Assembly (NCBI RefSeq): GCF_016864375.1
Contig: NZ_CP069357.1
Span: 434,001-498,000 of the forward strand
DNA length: 64,000 nucleotides
Origin: Microvirga sp. VF16
Lineage (GTDB): Bacteria; Pseudomonadota; Alphaproteobacteria; Rhizobiales; Beijerinckiaceae
Reading direction: 5' to 3'
The notes under the pieces: generated by a model
What the model was told of the DNA's origin: nothing
The model's input: only the letters and a program-made list of their open reading frames with translations
The model's database searches: none
Translations under genes and position numbers: made by a program
Part shown: in pieces, positions 8,703 through 17,671 of the stretch
Layout of the letters: every line of letters starts with the position of its first letter
Position numbering within the stretch: position 1 is the first letter of the stretch

Positions 8703-11108
8703 TCAGAACCGGACGACGCGCAGCCTCAGGGAGTTCGCGACAACGCTCAAAGACGAGAGCGCCATTGCTGCGGCAGCGATAATGGGAGAGAGCAGGATCC
8801 CAAGGAACGGGAAGAGCACGCCCGCCGCGACCGGAACACCAAGAGCATTGTAGATAAAGGCCCAGAACAGATTCTGGCGGATGTTCTGCATGGTGGCCTC
8901 CGAGAGGCGTCGGGCTCGGGCGATGCCGTTGAGGTCGCCCTTGAGCAGCGTCACGCCGGCGCTCTCGATCGCCACGTCGGTTCCGGTGCCCATGGCAATG
9001 CCGACGTCGGCCGCGGCAAGCGCGGGGGCATCGTTGACGCCATCGCCGGCCATAGCGACCACGCGGCCGGCAGCCTTATGTCGGCTGACGACGGCGCTCT
9101 TCTCCTCAGGCAGAACCTCGGCCTCGACATCGGTGATGCCGAGCCTCGCCGCGACCGCCTTGGCCGTCGTCCAGTTGTCGCCGGTGAGCATGACCACCCG
9201 GATGCCTTCTGCTTTGAGAGCGGCGAGCGCCTCTGGCGTCGAGGACTTGATCGGGTCGGCAATGGCAATCGTACCGGCCGGTCGGCCATCGATCCCGACG
9301 AAAATGACCGTCGCGCCCTCCCGCCTCAAATCGTCCGCCGTCTGCGACAGAGACGCGACATCCACACCGTGCGCGGCGAGAAACTTGGCGGTGCCCAGCA
9401 CTACGCGCCGGTTATCCACTGTTCCAAGCGCACCCTTGCCGGTCGGCGAATCGAACTCGGTCGGATTCGATAAGGACAGCGCACGCTCGGTTGCCGCCGC
9501 GACGATGGCCGTCGCCAGAGGATGCTCGCTCGCGCGTTCGACGCTCGCAGCGAGGCGCAGGAGCTCCGCCTCGGCGAGCCCCTCAACCGGCTGCAAGGAC
9601 GTGACTTTCGGCTTGCCCTCAGTGAGCGTGCCGGTCTTGTCGACCACAAGGGTGTCGACCTTCTCCAGCCGTTCCAGGGCTTCGGCGTTCTTGATCAGCA
9701 CACCCGCTTGGGCCCCGCGGCCAACACCAACCATGATCGACATCGGCGTCGCAAGCCCCAGCGCACACGGGCAGGCGATGATGAGCACAGCGACGCTGGC
9801 GATGAGAGCAAAGGACAGGCGCGGCTCGGGACCGACAAAGAACCAGCTCAGGAAGGCCAGGATGGAGATGACAATCACGGCCGGGACGAACCAGGCGGAG
9901 ACCTGATCGACGAGCCGCTGGATCGGCGCCCGTGAGCGCTGCGCCTCCGCGACCATCTGCACGATACGGGCGAGCATCGTGTCCCGTCCGACCTTCTCCG
10001 CACGCATGATGAAGCTGCCGGTCTGGTTCAGGGTGCCGGCAATCACCTTCGCCCCAGGCTCCTTGGTAACTGGCATTGACTCGCCTGTGACCATCGACTC
10101 GTCGACGGAGCATCGTCCCTCGATGACTTCGCCATCGACGGGCACCTTCTCGCCCGGCCGGACCCGCAGGCGGTCGTCGACCGCGACCGTCTCGAGTGCA
10201 ATCTCCTCATCCGAGCCATCGTTGCGGATGCGTCGTGCGGTCTTGGGCGCGAGATCGAGCAGGGCCCGGATCGCGCCGGAGGTCTGCTCGCGGGCGCGCA
10301 GTTCAAGAACCTGACCGAGCAGAACAAGGACGGTGATGACCGCCGCCGCCTCGAAATAGGCCGGGATCGCCCCGTCGGGGCCTCGCAAGGTCGCGGGGAA
10401 GAGCCCTGGTGCGACGGTCGCAACCGTGCTGTAGGCCCATGCGGCCCCGACGCCGAGTGCGATCAGGGTGAACATGTTGAGGCTGCGGGCAGTGAGGGAG
10501 TGCCAGCCGCGTTCGAAGAAAGGCCACCCAGCCCAGAGCACGACCGGGGTCGCGAGCAGGAGCTGGAGCCAGTTCGACGCATGCTGGCCGATCACATGGG
10601 TGAGGCCCGTGAGTTCCCCGCCCATGGACAGAATCACGACGGGAACCGTCAGCGCCGTCCCGATCCAGAACCGGCGCCTCATGTCAACGAGCTCGGGATT
10701 GGGCCCCGCTTCGGCGGTCACCAGAACGGGTTCGAGGCCCATGCCGCAGATTGGGCAGGAGCCCGGGCCGACCTGCCGGATCTCCGGATGCATGGGGCAG
10801 GTGTAGATGGTGCCCTCAGGCACGGGCTCGTCCGTCTTCTTGGCTTCCTCGGGCGAGAGATACCGGGCCGGATCGGTCTCGAATTGCTCGCGACAGCGGG
10901 CGGAGCAGAAGTAGTATGGCCGTCCGCCGTGCTCGGCACGGTGAGGAGTCGTGTGCGGATCAACCATCATCCCGCAAACGGGATCCTTGACCGGATGCTC
11001 CACTTCAGGCCCGGCCGCGCGCATACCGGGCGGTCTCGCGTACCCATGAGCTGACGCATCATGACCGCACGAGTGGTCCTTCTTTTCCGCCTTTTCAGCG
11101 TGCCTCAT
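8703..11108 (-). CDS. copA: Copper-translocating P1B-type ATPase
   Basis: 801 residues. A His-rich N-terminus is followed by a YHS-type metal-binding domain (residues about 40-86, DPVCGMMVD and YYFCSARC), a heavy-metal-binding CPMHP/CPICGMGLEP module (101-127), then the pump core: TGES actuator motif at 341-344, the CPC membrane metal site at 446-448, the phosphorylation motif DKTGT at 490-494, and HP/MVGDGVNDAPAL-type nucleotide motifs further on. This layout marks Cu(I) exporters of the CopA/CopB group; ATP hydrolysis drives export across the inner membrane. ATG 11108 is chosen over the longer frame because GAGGGA precedes it and the upstream 75 codons look random. It follows a small membrane gene and an ECF16-type promoter. 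Confidence 0.93.
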   Translation of the reverse strand: MRHAEKAEKKDHSCGHDASAHGYARPPGMRAAGPEVEHPVKDPVCGMMVDPHTTPHRAEHGGRPYYFCSARCREQFETDPARYLSPEEAKKTDEPVPEGTIYTCPMHPEIRQVGPGSCPICGMGLEPVLVTAEAGPNPELVDMRRRFWIGTALTVPVVILSMGGELTGLTHVIGQHASNWLQLLLATPVVLWAGWPFFERGWHSLTARSLNMFTLIALGVGAAWAYSTVATVAPGLFPATLRGPDGAIPAYFEAAAVITVLVLLGQVLELRAREQTSGAIRALLDLAPKTARRIRNDGSDEEIALETVAVDDRLRVRPGEKVPVDGEVIEGRCSVDESMVTGESMPVTKEPGAKVIAGTLNQTGSFIMRAEKVGRDTMLARIVQMVAEAQRSRAPIQRLVDQVSAWFVPAVIVISILAFLSWFFVGPEPRLSFALIASVAVLIIACPCALGLATPMSIMVGVGRGAQAGVLIKNAEALERLEKVDTLVVDKTGTLTEGKPKVTSLQPVEGLAEAELLRLAASVERASEHPLATAIVAAATERALSLSNPTEFDSPTGKGALGTVDNRRVVLGTAKFLAAHGVDVASLSQTADDLRREGATVIFVGIDGRPAGTIAIADPIKSSTPEALAALKAEGIRVVMLTGDNWTTAKAVAARLGITDVEAEVLPEEKSAVVSRHKAAGRVVAMAGDGVNDAPALAAADVGIAMGTGTDVAIESAGVTLLKGDLNGIARARRLSEATMQNIRQNLFWAFIYNALGVPVAAGVLFPFLGILLSPIIAAAAMALSSLSVVANSLRLRVVRF

Positions 11109-11313
11109 CGGGATTCCCTCGTACTCTTCAGCCCTCAGGGGAAGTGTTGCGGCTCGCGAACGTTCCCGCACGAATATTCCGAAGTGCGCCCCGCTCCGCG
11201 GATCGCTCACCAACGCTTCGCGGGAGCGACGGGGGCGTGTGCTCTCGCCCAGCAACGCGCAACCCGTCAGCCAGCGGCCATCGAACCGACCGTAGTGGGC
11301 GGGCCCACGTCTC

Positions 11314-11529
11314 TCACCGGAGCAGTTGGACAACGGCCAGGGCCAGGATCAACAGCCCGACCCCCATACACAGCCCCATTCCCCACGAGAAGCCGGACGC
11401 GGCGGGGCGGCTTGCTGGCCCAATTTTCAACTTGGGGCCGCCGCTGGCGGATGTGGACGGCCCGGGAGGAGCCACCGGGCCGGACGGACTGGATTTGCCA
11501 TTGGTCGGATGCGACTTGCTCGCGCTCAC
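11314..11529 (-). CDS. Small C-terminally anchored membrane protein, 71 aa
   Basis: Starts at GTG 11529, which has AAGGAG seven bases upstream; a longer ATG at 11598 lacks a ribosome-binding site. The product is Ser/Pro/Gly-rich and lysine-containing (SASKSHPTNGKSSPSG start) and ends in one hydrophobic helix (WGMGLCMGVGLLILALAVVQLL). It lies between the ECF16-type promoter at 11627-11652 and copA, so it is probably the first gene of the copA transcript. Its plan resembles small DUF2933-like proteins of metal operons, but no assignment is made. Confidence 0.55.
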   Translation of the reverse strand: MSASKSHPTNGKSSPSGPVAPPGPSTSASGGPKLKIGPASRPAASGFSWGMGLCMGVGLLILALAVVQLLR

Positions 11530-11626
11530 GTCTCTGCTCCTTGCTGACTGGCGCCTGCCAAAGTGGTGGAGGAAACCAGATGCATGAGTCTCTTCCATCA
11601 GAGTAACTGGCGGTTTTCGTTAGGAG

Positions 11627-11652
11627 TTCGTGATCAAAACGGGTCCGGTTAC
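11627..11652 (-). promoter_or_regulatory. Putative ECF16-type promoter (GTAACC-N16-CGAA), minus strand
   Basis: Read on the minus strand: GTAACC (11652-11647), 16 bases, CGAA (11630-11627). GTGA lies five bases further upstream. It faces the 71-residue gene and copA. Confidence 0.75.
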
Positions 11653-12214
11653 AAGCATCACGGCGACGTGATCGACCCGAAAGGCCGCTCAACGGTTTTA
11701 ACGGCGGCGCGGCGGCAGTCGCTTTCGCATCGGACGTGACACTCGTAGGCGAGCGTGGCATGACCAGGATCTCATCCTTCGTCGCCAGGATACCAGCGCG
11801 GTCGAGGGGCAAAAACCACCAACTAGGGGTGATGGCCCAGCCGGATGCAACAACCGACAACCTCTCGATGGAACGTGAATTGCTTTCCCGTGAGCCGCCG
11901 GTGAGCCCGGATTCACTCAATACACGGCTTGACTCGGTTGCTGGGCGATGGGGCAATGCAGGGTCGGGTTCTCCACCCGAGAACCGCCTCTCAGATCCTG
12001 GCTGGTATCAAAATACCGCGTCTTTCACTGCAGGCATGAAAACCGTTGCACGATGGCCGAGTGAGCATATCGCCCGGCTGCACGATTTGCCCATCCCGCA
12101 GGGCCACAAACATCGCGGCGGCCGTCCACCTAGAGGCGTTCGCTACCACCGCAAGCACGACATTCGGCCACACCGCCTTTGCGGATGCGCGGGCTCAATG
12201 CTATCTTTGGATCC
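11653..12214. other. Intergenic stretch, nothing recognised
   Basis: About 560 bp between the divergent copA-side promoter and the secreted protein at 12215. Open frames have no recognisable domains. No GTAAC-type promoter facing the plus strand was found here. Confidence 0.4.
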
Positions 12215-12559
12215 ATGATTCCGGATGTCATCCGTCGCTGGAGCGCAATTCTGTTGACCCTCGCCCTTGTGGCGGGGTTTGCGGCGCATGGGGTGCAGGC
12301 CGCACACATGAGCGCGACCATGGCGGCGGCGGCGCTGGACGCGCCGATGCCTGACGGATGCAACGGCTGCGACGAGAGCGGCAAATCGGTGCCCGCCTGC
12401 TCAGCCGCCGTATGCACGGGCTTCGTCGCCGTTCTGCCGGTTCCGCTGGACATTCAAGCCATCGAGGTTGCGCTGGCACACACCGACGCCGCCATCGACG
12501 GCGAAAGCCTTCGCGGCCCGCCAGATCCCTTTCCACCGAGACCCGCCATCCTGAACTGA
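12215..12559 (+). CDS. Small exported protein of a copper cluster (DUF2946-like)
   Basis: 114 residues from ATG 12215: an uncleaved or cleaved N-terminal hydrophobic segment (WSAILLTLALVAGFAAHGVQA), then His/Met-containing AAHMSATMAAA and two CxxC-like cysteine pairs (GCNGCDES and ACSAAVCTG), ending with a Pro-rich tail. Small proteins with a CxxC pair after a signal peptide are common next to multicopper oxidase genes (DUF2946 and relatives). The assignment is tentative. No strong ribosome-binding site is visible, so an alternative start is possible. It precedes the multicopper oxidase gene by 120 bp. Confidence 0.55.
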   Translation: MIPDVIRRWSAILLTLALVAGFAAHGVQAAHMSATMAAAALDAPMPDGCNGCDESGKSVPACSAAVCTGFVAVLPVPLDIQAIEVALAHTDAAIDGESLRGPPDPFPPRPAILN

Positions 12560-12678
12560 GGCGTGCCGTTCGCGGCTGCGCTTGACGCCGCACATTCGGC
12601 GAAGGCCGGTGTGCGACCGCTCTTGGACGCCGTCGCGGCGCGACTGTGTCCGATCTTGCCGAACTTCAGGACGATATA

Positions 12679-14118
12679 ATGTCACAATATTCTAGGCCGG
12701 GGCTCAGTCGCCGGTCAATCCTGGCTGGCAGCGCCGGACTGGCCCTTGCCACGGCCTTGCCGCGCGGTGCGCGGGCGCTTGTCCCGGCCCTCAAGGAATA
12801 CCGCCTCAACGCCGCTCCGGCGCAGGTGCCGCTCGTTGGCGCCTCGCGTGCGGAGACGCAGGTCTGGGCCTATCATGGCCAGGTGCCCGGCCCCGAGATC
12901 CGGGTCCGGCAAGGCGAGCGCGTGCGCGTGCTCATTGAAAACCGGCTCCCCGAGGAGACCACGGTCCACTGGCACGGAGTGCGGGTGCCAAACCCGATGG
13001 ACGGCGTGCCGCAGCTGACCCAGCCCCCGATCGGCGTTGGTGAGACCTTCGCCTATGAGTTCGATTGCCTGGACGCCGGCACCTTCTGGTATCATCCCCA
13101 CCAGAGGAGCTTTGCCCAGGCCGGCCGGGGACTCTATGGCCCCTTCATCGTCGAGGAGAATGAGCCCTACCCGGTCGATCGCGATGTCACTTGGATGCTT
13201 GGCGACTGGCGGCTCTTGAAGGATGGCTCGATCAGCGACGACTTCGGCAACCTGCACGACGTCAGCCACGCCGGCCGCATCGGGAATACGGTGACCGTCA
13301 ACGGGCTCGTCCGAGAAGCCTTCGAGGTCCGCGCCGGCGAGCGGATCCGGCTGCGGCTTATCAATGCCGCCAACGCCCGCATCTTCGGCCTGACCTTTGA
13401 GGGCCACTCGCCGATGGTGGTGGCGCTGGACGGGCATCCCGTCGAGCCGCACGAGCCAGCGGGCGGCCAAGTCGTGCTTGGGCCGGCGATGCGGGTCGAT
13501 CTCGTGCTCGACATGACGGGAAGGCCGGGCAGCCGATTCAAGGTCGTCGACAGCTTCTACAAAGGCCTCGAATACCAGCTGCTCGAGCTCAGTTACACCG
13601 GCGAGCCTCTGCGCGAGGTCCGGGCGACTCCAGTCCCCAGACTTCCCGCCAACCCGGTGCGAGAGCCGGACCTGTCGTCTGCCCGGCGCCATGAGGTGAC
13701 CCTCGGCGGCGGCATGATGGGCATGATGACCGGTGCGATGGTTCACGGCGATCTGATGGACATCCGCTCGATGCTGCGCCAAGGGCTTGTCTGGGCCATC
13801 AATGGGGTCGCCGCCACCGGCCATGTCCATGAGCCGATGGCGACCCTCGCCCACGGCAGTTCTCACGTCCTCGCGATTGCGAACGAGACGGCTTGGTGGC
13901 ACCCCATGCATCTCCACGGCCACACCTTCCGGGTTCTGAGCCGAAACGGCGTACCGACGCGCTACCGCGAATGGCAGGACACCGTGCTCATTCCCCCTCG
14001 GGAGCGGGTCGAGATTGGCTTTGCTGCCGACAATCCTGGCGACTGGATGTTCCACTGCCATGTGCTGGAGCACCAGGCGGGCGGGATGATGGGAACCATC
14101 CGGGTTGCTTCAGCCTAA
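12679..14118 (+). CDS. Multicopper oxidase, Tat-exported
   Basis: 479 residues. A twin-arginine signal (LSRRSILAGSAGLALATALPRGARA) targets the folded enzyme to the periplasm. All four copper-ligand motifs are present: HWHG at 97-100, WYHPH at 138-141, HPMHLHGHTF about 60 residues from the end, and MFHCHVLEHQAGGMM at the C-terminus (the Cys-His pair of type 1 copper). There is a short Met stretch (GGGMMGMMTGAMVHGDLMD) as in CueO-like Cu(I) oxidases, supporting a cuprous oxidase role in copper detoxification. ATG 12679 follows AGGACG. A DUF411 gene follows after 21 bp, so the two are probably one operon. Confidence 0.92.
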   Translation: MSQYSRPGLSRRSILAGSAGLALATALPRGARALVPALKEYRLNAAPAQVPLVGASRAETQVWAYHGQVPGPEIRVRQGERVRVLIENRLPEETTVHWHGVRVPNPMDGVPQLTQPPIGVGETFAYEFDCLDAGTFWYHPHQRSFAQAGRGLYGPFIVEENEPYPVDRDVTWMLGDWRLLKDGSISDDFGNLHDVSHAGRIGNTVTVNGLVREAFEVRAGERIRLRLINAANARIFGLTFEGHSPMVVALDGHPVEPHEPAGGQVVLGPAMRVDLVLDMTGRPGSRFKVVDSFYKGLEYQLLELSYTGEPLREVRATPVPRLPANPVREPDLSSARRHEVTLGGGMMGMMTGAMVHGDLMDIRSMLRQGLVWAINGVAATGHVHEPMATLAHGSSHVLAIANETAWWHPMHLHGHTFRVLSRNGVPTRYREWQDTVLIPPRERVEIGFAADNPGDWMFHCHVLEHQAGGMMGTIRVASA

Positions 14119-14139
14119 CCCAGCATAGGAGAATATCAC

Positions 14140-14580
14140 ATGCGCATCCTCAACACTGCGATCGCCGCCCTCACGCTCACCCTGGCCGGTCCGGCACTCG
14201 CAGCCGAGACCGCCAAGCAAGCCACGCTCTACAAGAACCCACAGTGCAGCTGCTGCGAGGAGTATGCCAAGTATCTGCGTGAGAGCGGGTTCGACGTGAA
14301 AGTCGTCATGACCCACGACCTGCCCCTGATCCGGAAGGAGCACGGCGTCCCGGCAGACCTCGAGGGCTGCCACACCACCCTCGTCGGTAACTACGTCGTC
14401 GAGGGACACGTGCCCCTCACGACGCTGAACAGGCTTCTCACCGAACGCCCTGCAATCAAGGGCATCTCTCTGCCCGGAATGCCGATGGGATCGCCCGGAA
14501 TGGCTGGCCGGAAGGTGGAGCCGTTCACAATGTACGAGATCTCGGGTGACGCAACGCCCAAGGTTTACGCGGTCGAGTGA
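14140..14580 (+). CDS. DUF411 periplasmic metal-binding protein
   Basis: 146 residues with a signal peptide (ILNTAIAALTLTLAGPALA) and the DUF411 core: LYKNPQCSCCEEYAKYLRESG near the N-terminus of the mature protein, then HGVPADLEGCHTTLVGNYVVEGHVP. The CxCC cluster and the later Cys/His pair are conserved in this copper-resistance-associated family. It follows the multicopper oxidase and probably binds or delivers copper in the periplasm. A later Met-rich stretch (LPGMPMGSPGMAG) may add copper ligands. Ribosome-binding site AGGAG. Confidence 0.88.
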   Translation: MRILNTAIAALTLTLAGPALAAETAKQATLYKNPQCSCCEEYAKYLRESGFDVKVVMTHDLPLIRKEHGVPADLEGCHTTLVGNYVVEGHVPLTTLNRLLTERPAIKGISLPGMPMGSPGMAGRKVEPFTMYEISGDATPKVYAVE

Positions 14581-14598
14581 TCACGCTGGAGTTGATTC

Positions 14599-14733
14599 AT
14601 GATGCATGACATGATGCCTGATCTCATGGGCGGCATGATGTGGGGCATGGGCCTGATTGGACTCCTGCTTCTGGTCACCCTCGTCCTGGCTATCCTGGCG
14701 CTCGCCAAATACGTGTTCCGGAGTGGGCGATGA
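14599..14733 (+). CDS. 44-aa Met-rich single-pass membrane peptide
   Basis: ATG ATG at 14599, 18 bp after the DUF411 stop and with GGAG upstream, opens a 44-codon frame. The first 18 residues contain eight Met, one His and two Asp (MMHDMMPDLMGGMMWGMG), followed by a hydrophobic helix (LIGLLLLVTLVLAILALAKY) and a short basic end. Met/His-rich peptides with one membrane helix are typical of copper clusters. No family is assigned. It precedes the ECF16 promoter and sigma gene, and would be co-transcribed with the oxidase operon. Confidence 0.6.
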   Translation: MMHDMMPDLMGGMMWGMGLIGLLLLVTLVLAILALAKYVFRSGR

Positions 14734-14855
14734 GACACCATCTTCTGGTCCTCATCCTCCTTGTGGAACCGCCGCCTGAGCCTGAGATCGTTCCCTGGGA
14801 GCGTGGTGAAGCGTTCCGCCAAGATCGTCTTCTACGATCACGAATGCGTGAGGCT

Positions 14856-14881
14856 GTAACCGGATCGTCCGTTGGCTCGAA
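14856..14881 (+). promoter_or_regulatory. ECF16-type promoter of the sigma factor operon (GTAACC-N16-CGAA)
   Basis: GTAACC at 14856-14861, 16 bases, CGAA at 14878-14881, only 18 bp before the sigma gene start, so the leader is very short. The 18 bases 14844-14861 are identical to 17593-17610. An autoregulatory promoter is expected for ECF16 genes; GTAACC-N16-CGAA is the motif reported for Caulobacter SigF (recalled from the literature). Confidence 0.85.
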
Positions 14882-14899
14882 CTTGGAGGTGACGGTCCC

Positions 14900-15457
14900 A
14901 TGATGACGGACGAAACCGAGCTTCGGGCGCTGATGGTAGCTGGGCTGAATGGCGATGCGGCCGCCCATCGGACGCTTCTTCAGCGGCTGAGCCGCCATCT
15001 GCGGGCCTATTACAAGGGCAGGCTGGCGCGCATCGACCGGAGCGCCGAGGAAGCGGAGGATCTTGTGCAGGATGCGCTAATGGCGATCCATACCCGTCGG
15101 CATACCTACGATCCGGCCGAGCCGTTTACCCCTTGGGTCCATGCCATTGCGCGCTACAAGCTCATCGATCATCTGCGGCACACCCGGCCGTCGATGACTG
15201 ACGTGCCGATCGACGACGCAATGGAGGTTATGGCGCAAGACGACCATGTCGGCGCCGAGAGTGCTTTCGACCTGCACCGGCTGCTGTCACAGTTGCCTGA
15301 CAAGATGCGCCGGGCGATCCTTTGCGTGAAGCTCGAAGGCTTGAGCGTGGCCGAGGCGGCAGCCCGCTGCGGCATGTCGGAATCCGCCGTCAAAATCAAC
15401 GTGCATCGCGGTCTCAAAGCGCTGGCGGCGACCATCGCCAACGGGAAGGACACATGA
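14900..15457 (+). CDS. ECF sigma factor, ECF16 (SigF-like) group
   Basis: 185 residues with sigma region 2 (residues about 20-90: HLRAYYKGRL, EDLVQDALMAIHTRRHTYDP, FTPWVHAIARYKLIDHLR) and region 4 (about 120-180: LSQLPDKMRRAILCVKLEG, SVAEAAARCGMSESAVKINVHRGLKAL). It has no other domains. The group is assigned from the partner: an NrsF gene overlapping it by 4 bp (ATGA). ECF16 factors direct transcription in response to metal stress after release from NrsF. ATG 14900 follows GGAGGT. Matching promoters are found at six places in the window. Confidence 0.92.
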   Translation: MMTDETELRALMVAGLNGDAAAHRTLLQRLSRHLRAYYKGRLARIDRSAEEAEDLVQDALMAIHTRRHTYDPAEPFTPWVHAIARYKLIDHLRHTRPSMTDVPIDDAMEVMAQDDHVGAESAFDLHRLLSQLPDKMRRAILCVKLEGLSVAEAAARCGMSESAVKINVHRGLKALAATIANGKDT

Positions 15458-16098
15458 AGACAGACGAATTGATCGATCTCCTCAGCACAAACATCGAGCC
15501 AGTGGATCGTCGGCAGCTCACGCGCGATCTTGGCCTCGCGGTCGCCGCCGGGGCAGCCGTGGCTCTGTGCACGGCGCTCTTCATACTTGGGGTCCGTCCC
15601 GATTTGGAGGAGGCTGGCGCGTTGACCTTCCTGATCCTGAAGCTCGCCTTTACGGTTGGCATCGTCCTGACGGCGTTGGCCCTTCTGACGAAGCTCGTCC
15701 GCCCCGGCGGCGAGCGGCGGACACGGCTTGCACTCGCGGCAGTACCATTCGCAGCGGTCATGCTGCTCGGGGCGATCAGCCTTGCCTCTGCCCCGACTGC
15801 GCATTGGCGGGCGATGATCGTCGGCGACATGTGGCTGGAGTGCCTCCTGTCCATTCCCATTATCGCTGTGCTCCCGTTCACCGTGATCGTCTGGGTTGTG
15901 CGCCGGGTGGCGGCTCCGACCGATCTCGCGCGCACCGGTGCTTTCGCAGGTCTGGTTGCGGGGGGCGTGAGCGCCATGGGCTACGCACTCCACTGCACCG
16001 ACGACTCGCTGCCGTTCATCGCATTCTGGTATGGCGGCACGATCGCTCTGTGCACCCTTGCAGGGGCGATGCTTGGGCCGCGGCTCCTCCGCTGGTGA
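15454..16098 (+). CDS. nrsF: NrsF family (DUF1109) anti-sigma factor
   Basis: 214-residue membrane protein with about six hydrophobic segments. It starts at ATG 15454, overlapping the sigma gene by 4 bp, so the pair is translationally coupled. Both cysteines considered characteristic are present: Cys130 (WLEC) and Cys181 (ALHC). It should bind the sigma factor at the membrane and release it on metal challenge. The paralog at 4598 is colinear along its whole length but has Ser at the second position. Confidence 0.92.
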   Translation: MKTDELIDLLSTNIEPVDRRQLTRDLGLAVAAGAAVALCTALFILGVRPDLEEAGALTFLILKLAFTVGIVLTALALLTKLVRPGGERRTRLALAAVPFAAVMLLGAISLASAPTAHWRAMIVGDMWLECLLSIPIIAVLPFTVIVWVVRRVAAPTDLARTGAFAGLVAGGVSAMGYALHCTDDSLPFIAFWYGGTIALCTLAGAMLGPRLLRW

Positions 16099-16635
16099 CG
16101 CCGTCTAGCATGGGCACGTCATCCCGCGTCGGACCGGCACACCGCTGATATCGCAAATCCGGCGCGCGAGCGGACCCTGGTTGCCGCGGGCACGGCGAAC
16201 GAAGCGAGCGCCTGACGATGATCGAGGTCAATCCTCGGATGGCGTCCCAATTTGCCAACCTCGGAGACGGTGGATGGCACCAGTGCCGACGTCGTTCCCC
16301 TCGATCTGGCCGCGGGCCGGCCGCCGCGCTGGACACGAGGTGAGGAGCTACACTGCTTCGGCGCAAACTGCGCTTTGCGGGTGTTTCACGACATGCGGCT
16401 CGCTGCCGTTCCATCCGCCTCCAAACAGGAGGACCTCTCCGCAAGCCCGGGAGCACGTGTCAACGTCCTGGCGTCAGAAAGCCGGAAAGCCTCCGAGGGG
16501 ATGCAGGATGGACATCGCTTCCGACACGGAATCGTTAATCTCGGGGGCGAGACGAGCTCGATGCGCCGCAGGACTGCCAAGTGTGCCTCCGCCTCGATCC
16601 AGTGCCGATTGAGGCCGATCTCGCCGGAGTGATCC
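16099..16635. other. Intergenic stretch, nothing recognised
   Basis: About 540 bp between nrsF and the ferredoxin gene. Two overlapping plus-strand open frames show no domain. No promoter motif of the ECF16 type was found. Confidence 0.4.
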
Positions 16636-16974
16636 ATGACCTATGTTGTCACTGATAACTGCATCAAGTGCAAATACATGGACTGCGTGGAGGTATGCCC
16701 GGTCGACTGTTTCTACGAGGGCGAGAACATGCTCGTCATTCATCCCGACGAGTGCATCGATTGCGGCGTCTGTGAGCCGGAATGCCCCGCCGAGGCGATC
16801 AAGCCCGATGCGGAGCCGGGTCTCGAGCAGTGGCTGAAGCTCAATGCCGATATGGCCAAGAGCTGGCCCAACATCACGATCAAGAAGGATCCGCCCGCCA
16901 ATGCGGACGAATGGAACGGCGTCCCGGGGAAGTTCGAGCGATACTTCTCCTGCGCACCGGGAGGGGGAGACTGA
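16636..16974 (+). CDS. fdxA: Seven-iron ferredoxin (3Fe-4S/4Fe-4S)
   Basis: 112 residues, the usual length of the FdxA family. The N-terminal cluster-binding patterns are CIKCKYMDCVEVCPVDC and CIDCGVCEPECP, followed by the family C-terminal extension EQWLKLNADMAKSWPNI. It carries electrons in the cytoplasm; no redox partner is adjacent. ATG 16636 follows a GGAG. Confidence 0.93.
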   Translation: MTYVVTDNCIKCKYMDCVEVCPVDCFYEGENMLVIHPDECIDCGVCEPECPAEAIKPDAEPGLEQWLKLNADMAKSWPNITIKKDPPANADEWNGVPGKFERYFSCAPGGGD

Positions 16975-17604
16975 TGGATGACTCTCGATAACCTTCGCGG
17001 TTGCAGAAGGCGCTTACGACACAGGCGAATGGTCTAACCCTCGTCGCATCGAGCCGAGGACGCTGGTAAGCGTTGACAGTGGCTGTGGCGGGTTTCGTCT
17101 CGAAACCTGATCAACCGAGGTGACCTTTGCGTCCGAGATGTCGAGCTGAGCCGCTTGGGAAGGTGGCTCCTGTTGATCATCCCACCCTGCCTTGGACCCC
17201 GATCACTGTCAAAATCCAGTTGCGGCGCTTTGACGAAGGTTGCCATCGAGCCGCTTTGCGCGACAGCCATGGGGGCGAGAAGCCAGCGCGAGAAGTCCAT
17301 CCTCCTGCAAAGGTATGGGAAAAGGGACAAGTCCAGGACGCCCCACATGAAGTCTGCCAAACTCTGGCCGGAAGTCGCCAATGGCGCCTTTCTATGACTC
17401 ACTGCGGCAGTCATGACCGTGCGGTCGTTCCATTGGGCGACCGGATGGGCGAAATCGCCTCCCTCAGTGCTTTAGCGATCAACGGCGGCAAGAGCGGAAC
17501 TGTCGAGCGAGTGCGAGGCATTCTGTCGAGAGGCTCGCGAAATCCCCTCGCGGGAGTCCAGGCCTGCCGAGCTACGGGCGATCGCTTCACAGATGCGTGA
17601 GGCT
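16975..17604. other. Intergenic stretch, nothing recognised
   Basis: About 630 bp with overlapping open frames on both strands and no recognisable family, ending at an ECF16-type promoter. Confidence 0.4.
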
Positions 17605-17630
17605 GTAACCGATGCGGCGGAGGATCCGAA
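17605..17630 (+). promoter_or_regulatory. Putative ECF16-type promoter (GTAACC-N16-CGAA)
   Basis: GTAACC at 17605-17610, 16 bases, CGAA at 17627-17630. Together with 12 bases upstream it is an exact copy of the sequence before the sigma gene promoter. It lies 42 bp before the ATG at 17672. Confidence 0.8.
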
Positions 17631-17671
17631 CTGATTGGCAGGGGCGCATCGACGACGCCCATGGAGGTCGC

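Noticed and set aside
8520..9906. Long plus-strand frames opposite copA
   Set aside because: They mirror the P-type ATPase coding frame, which has all its motifs; antisense shadows.
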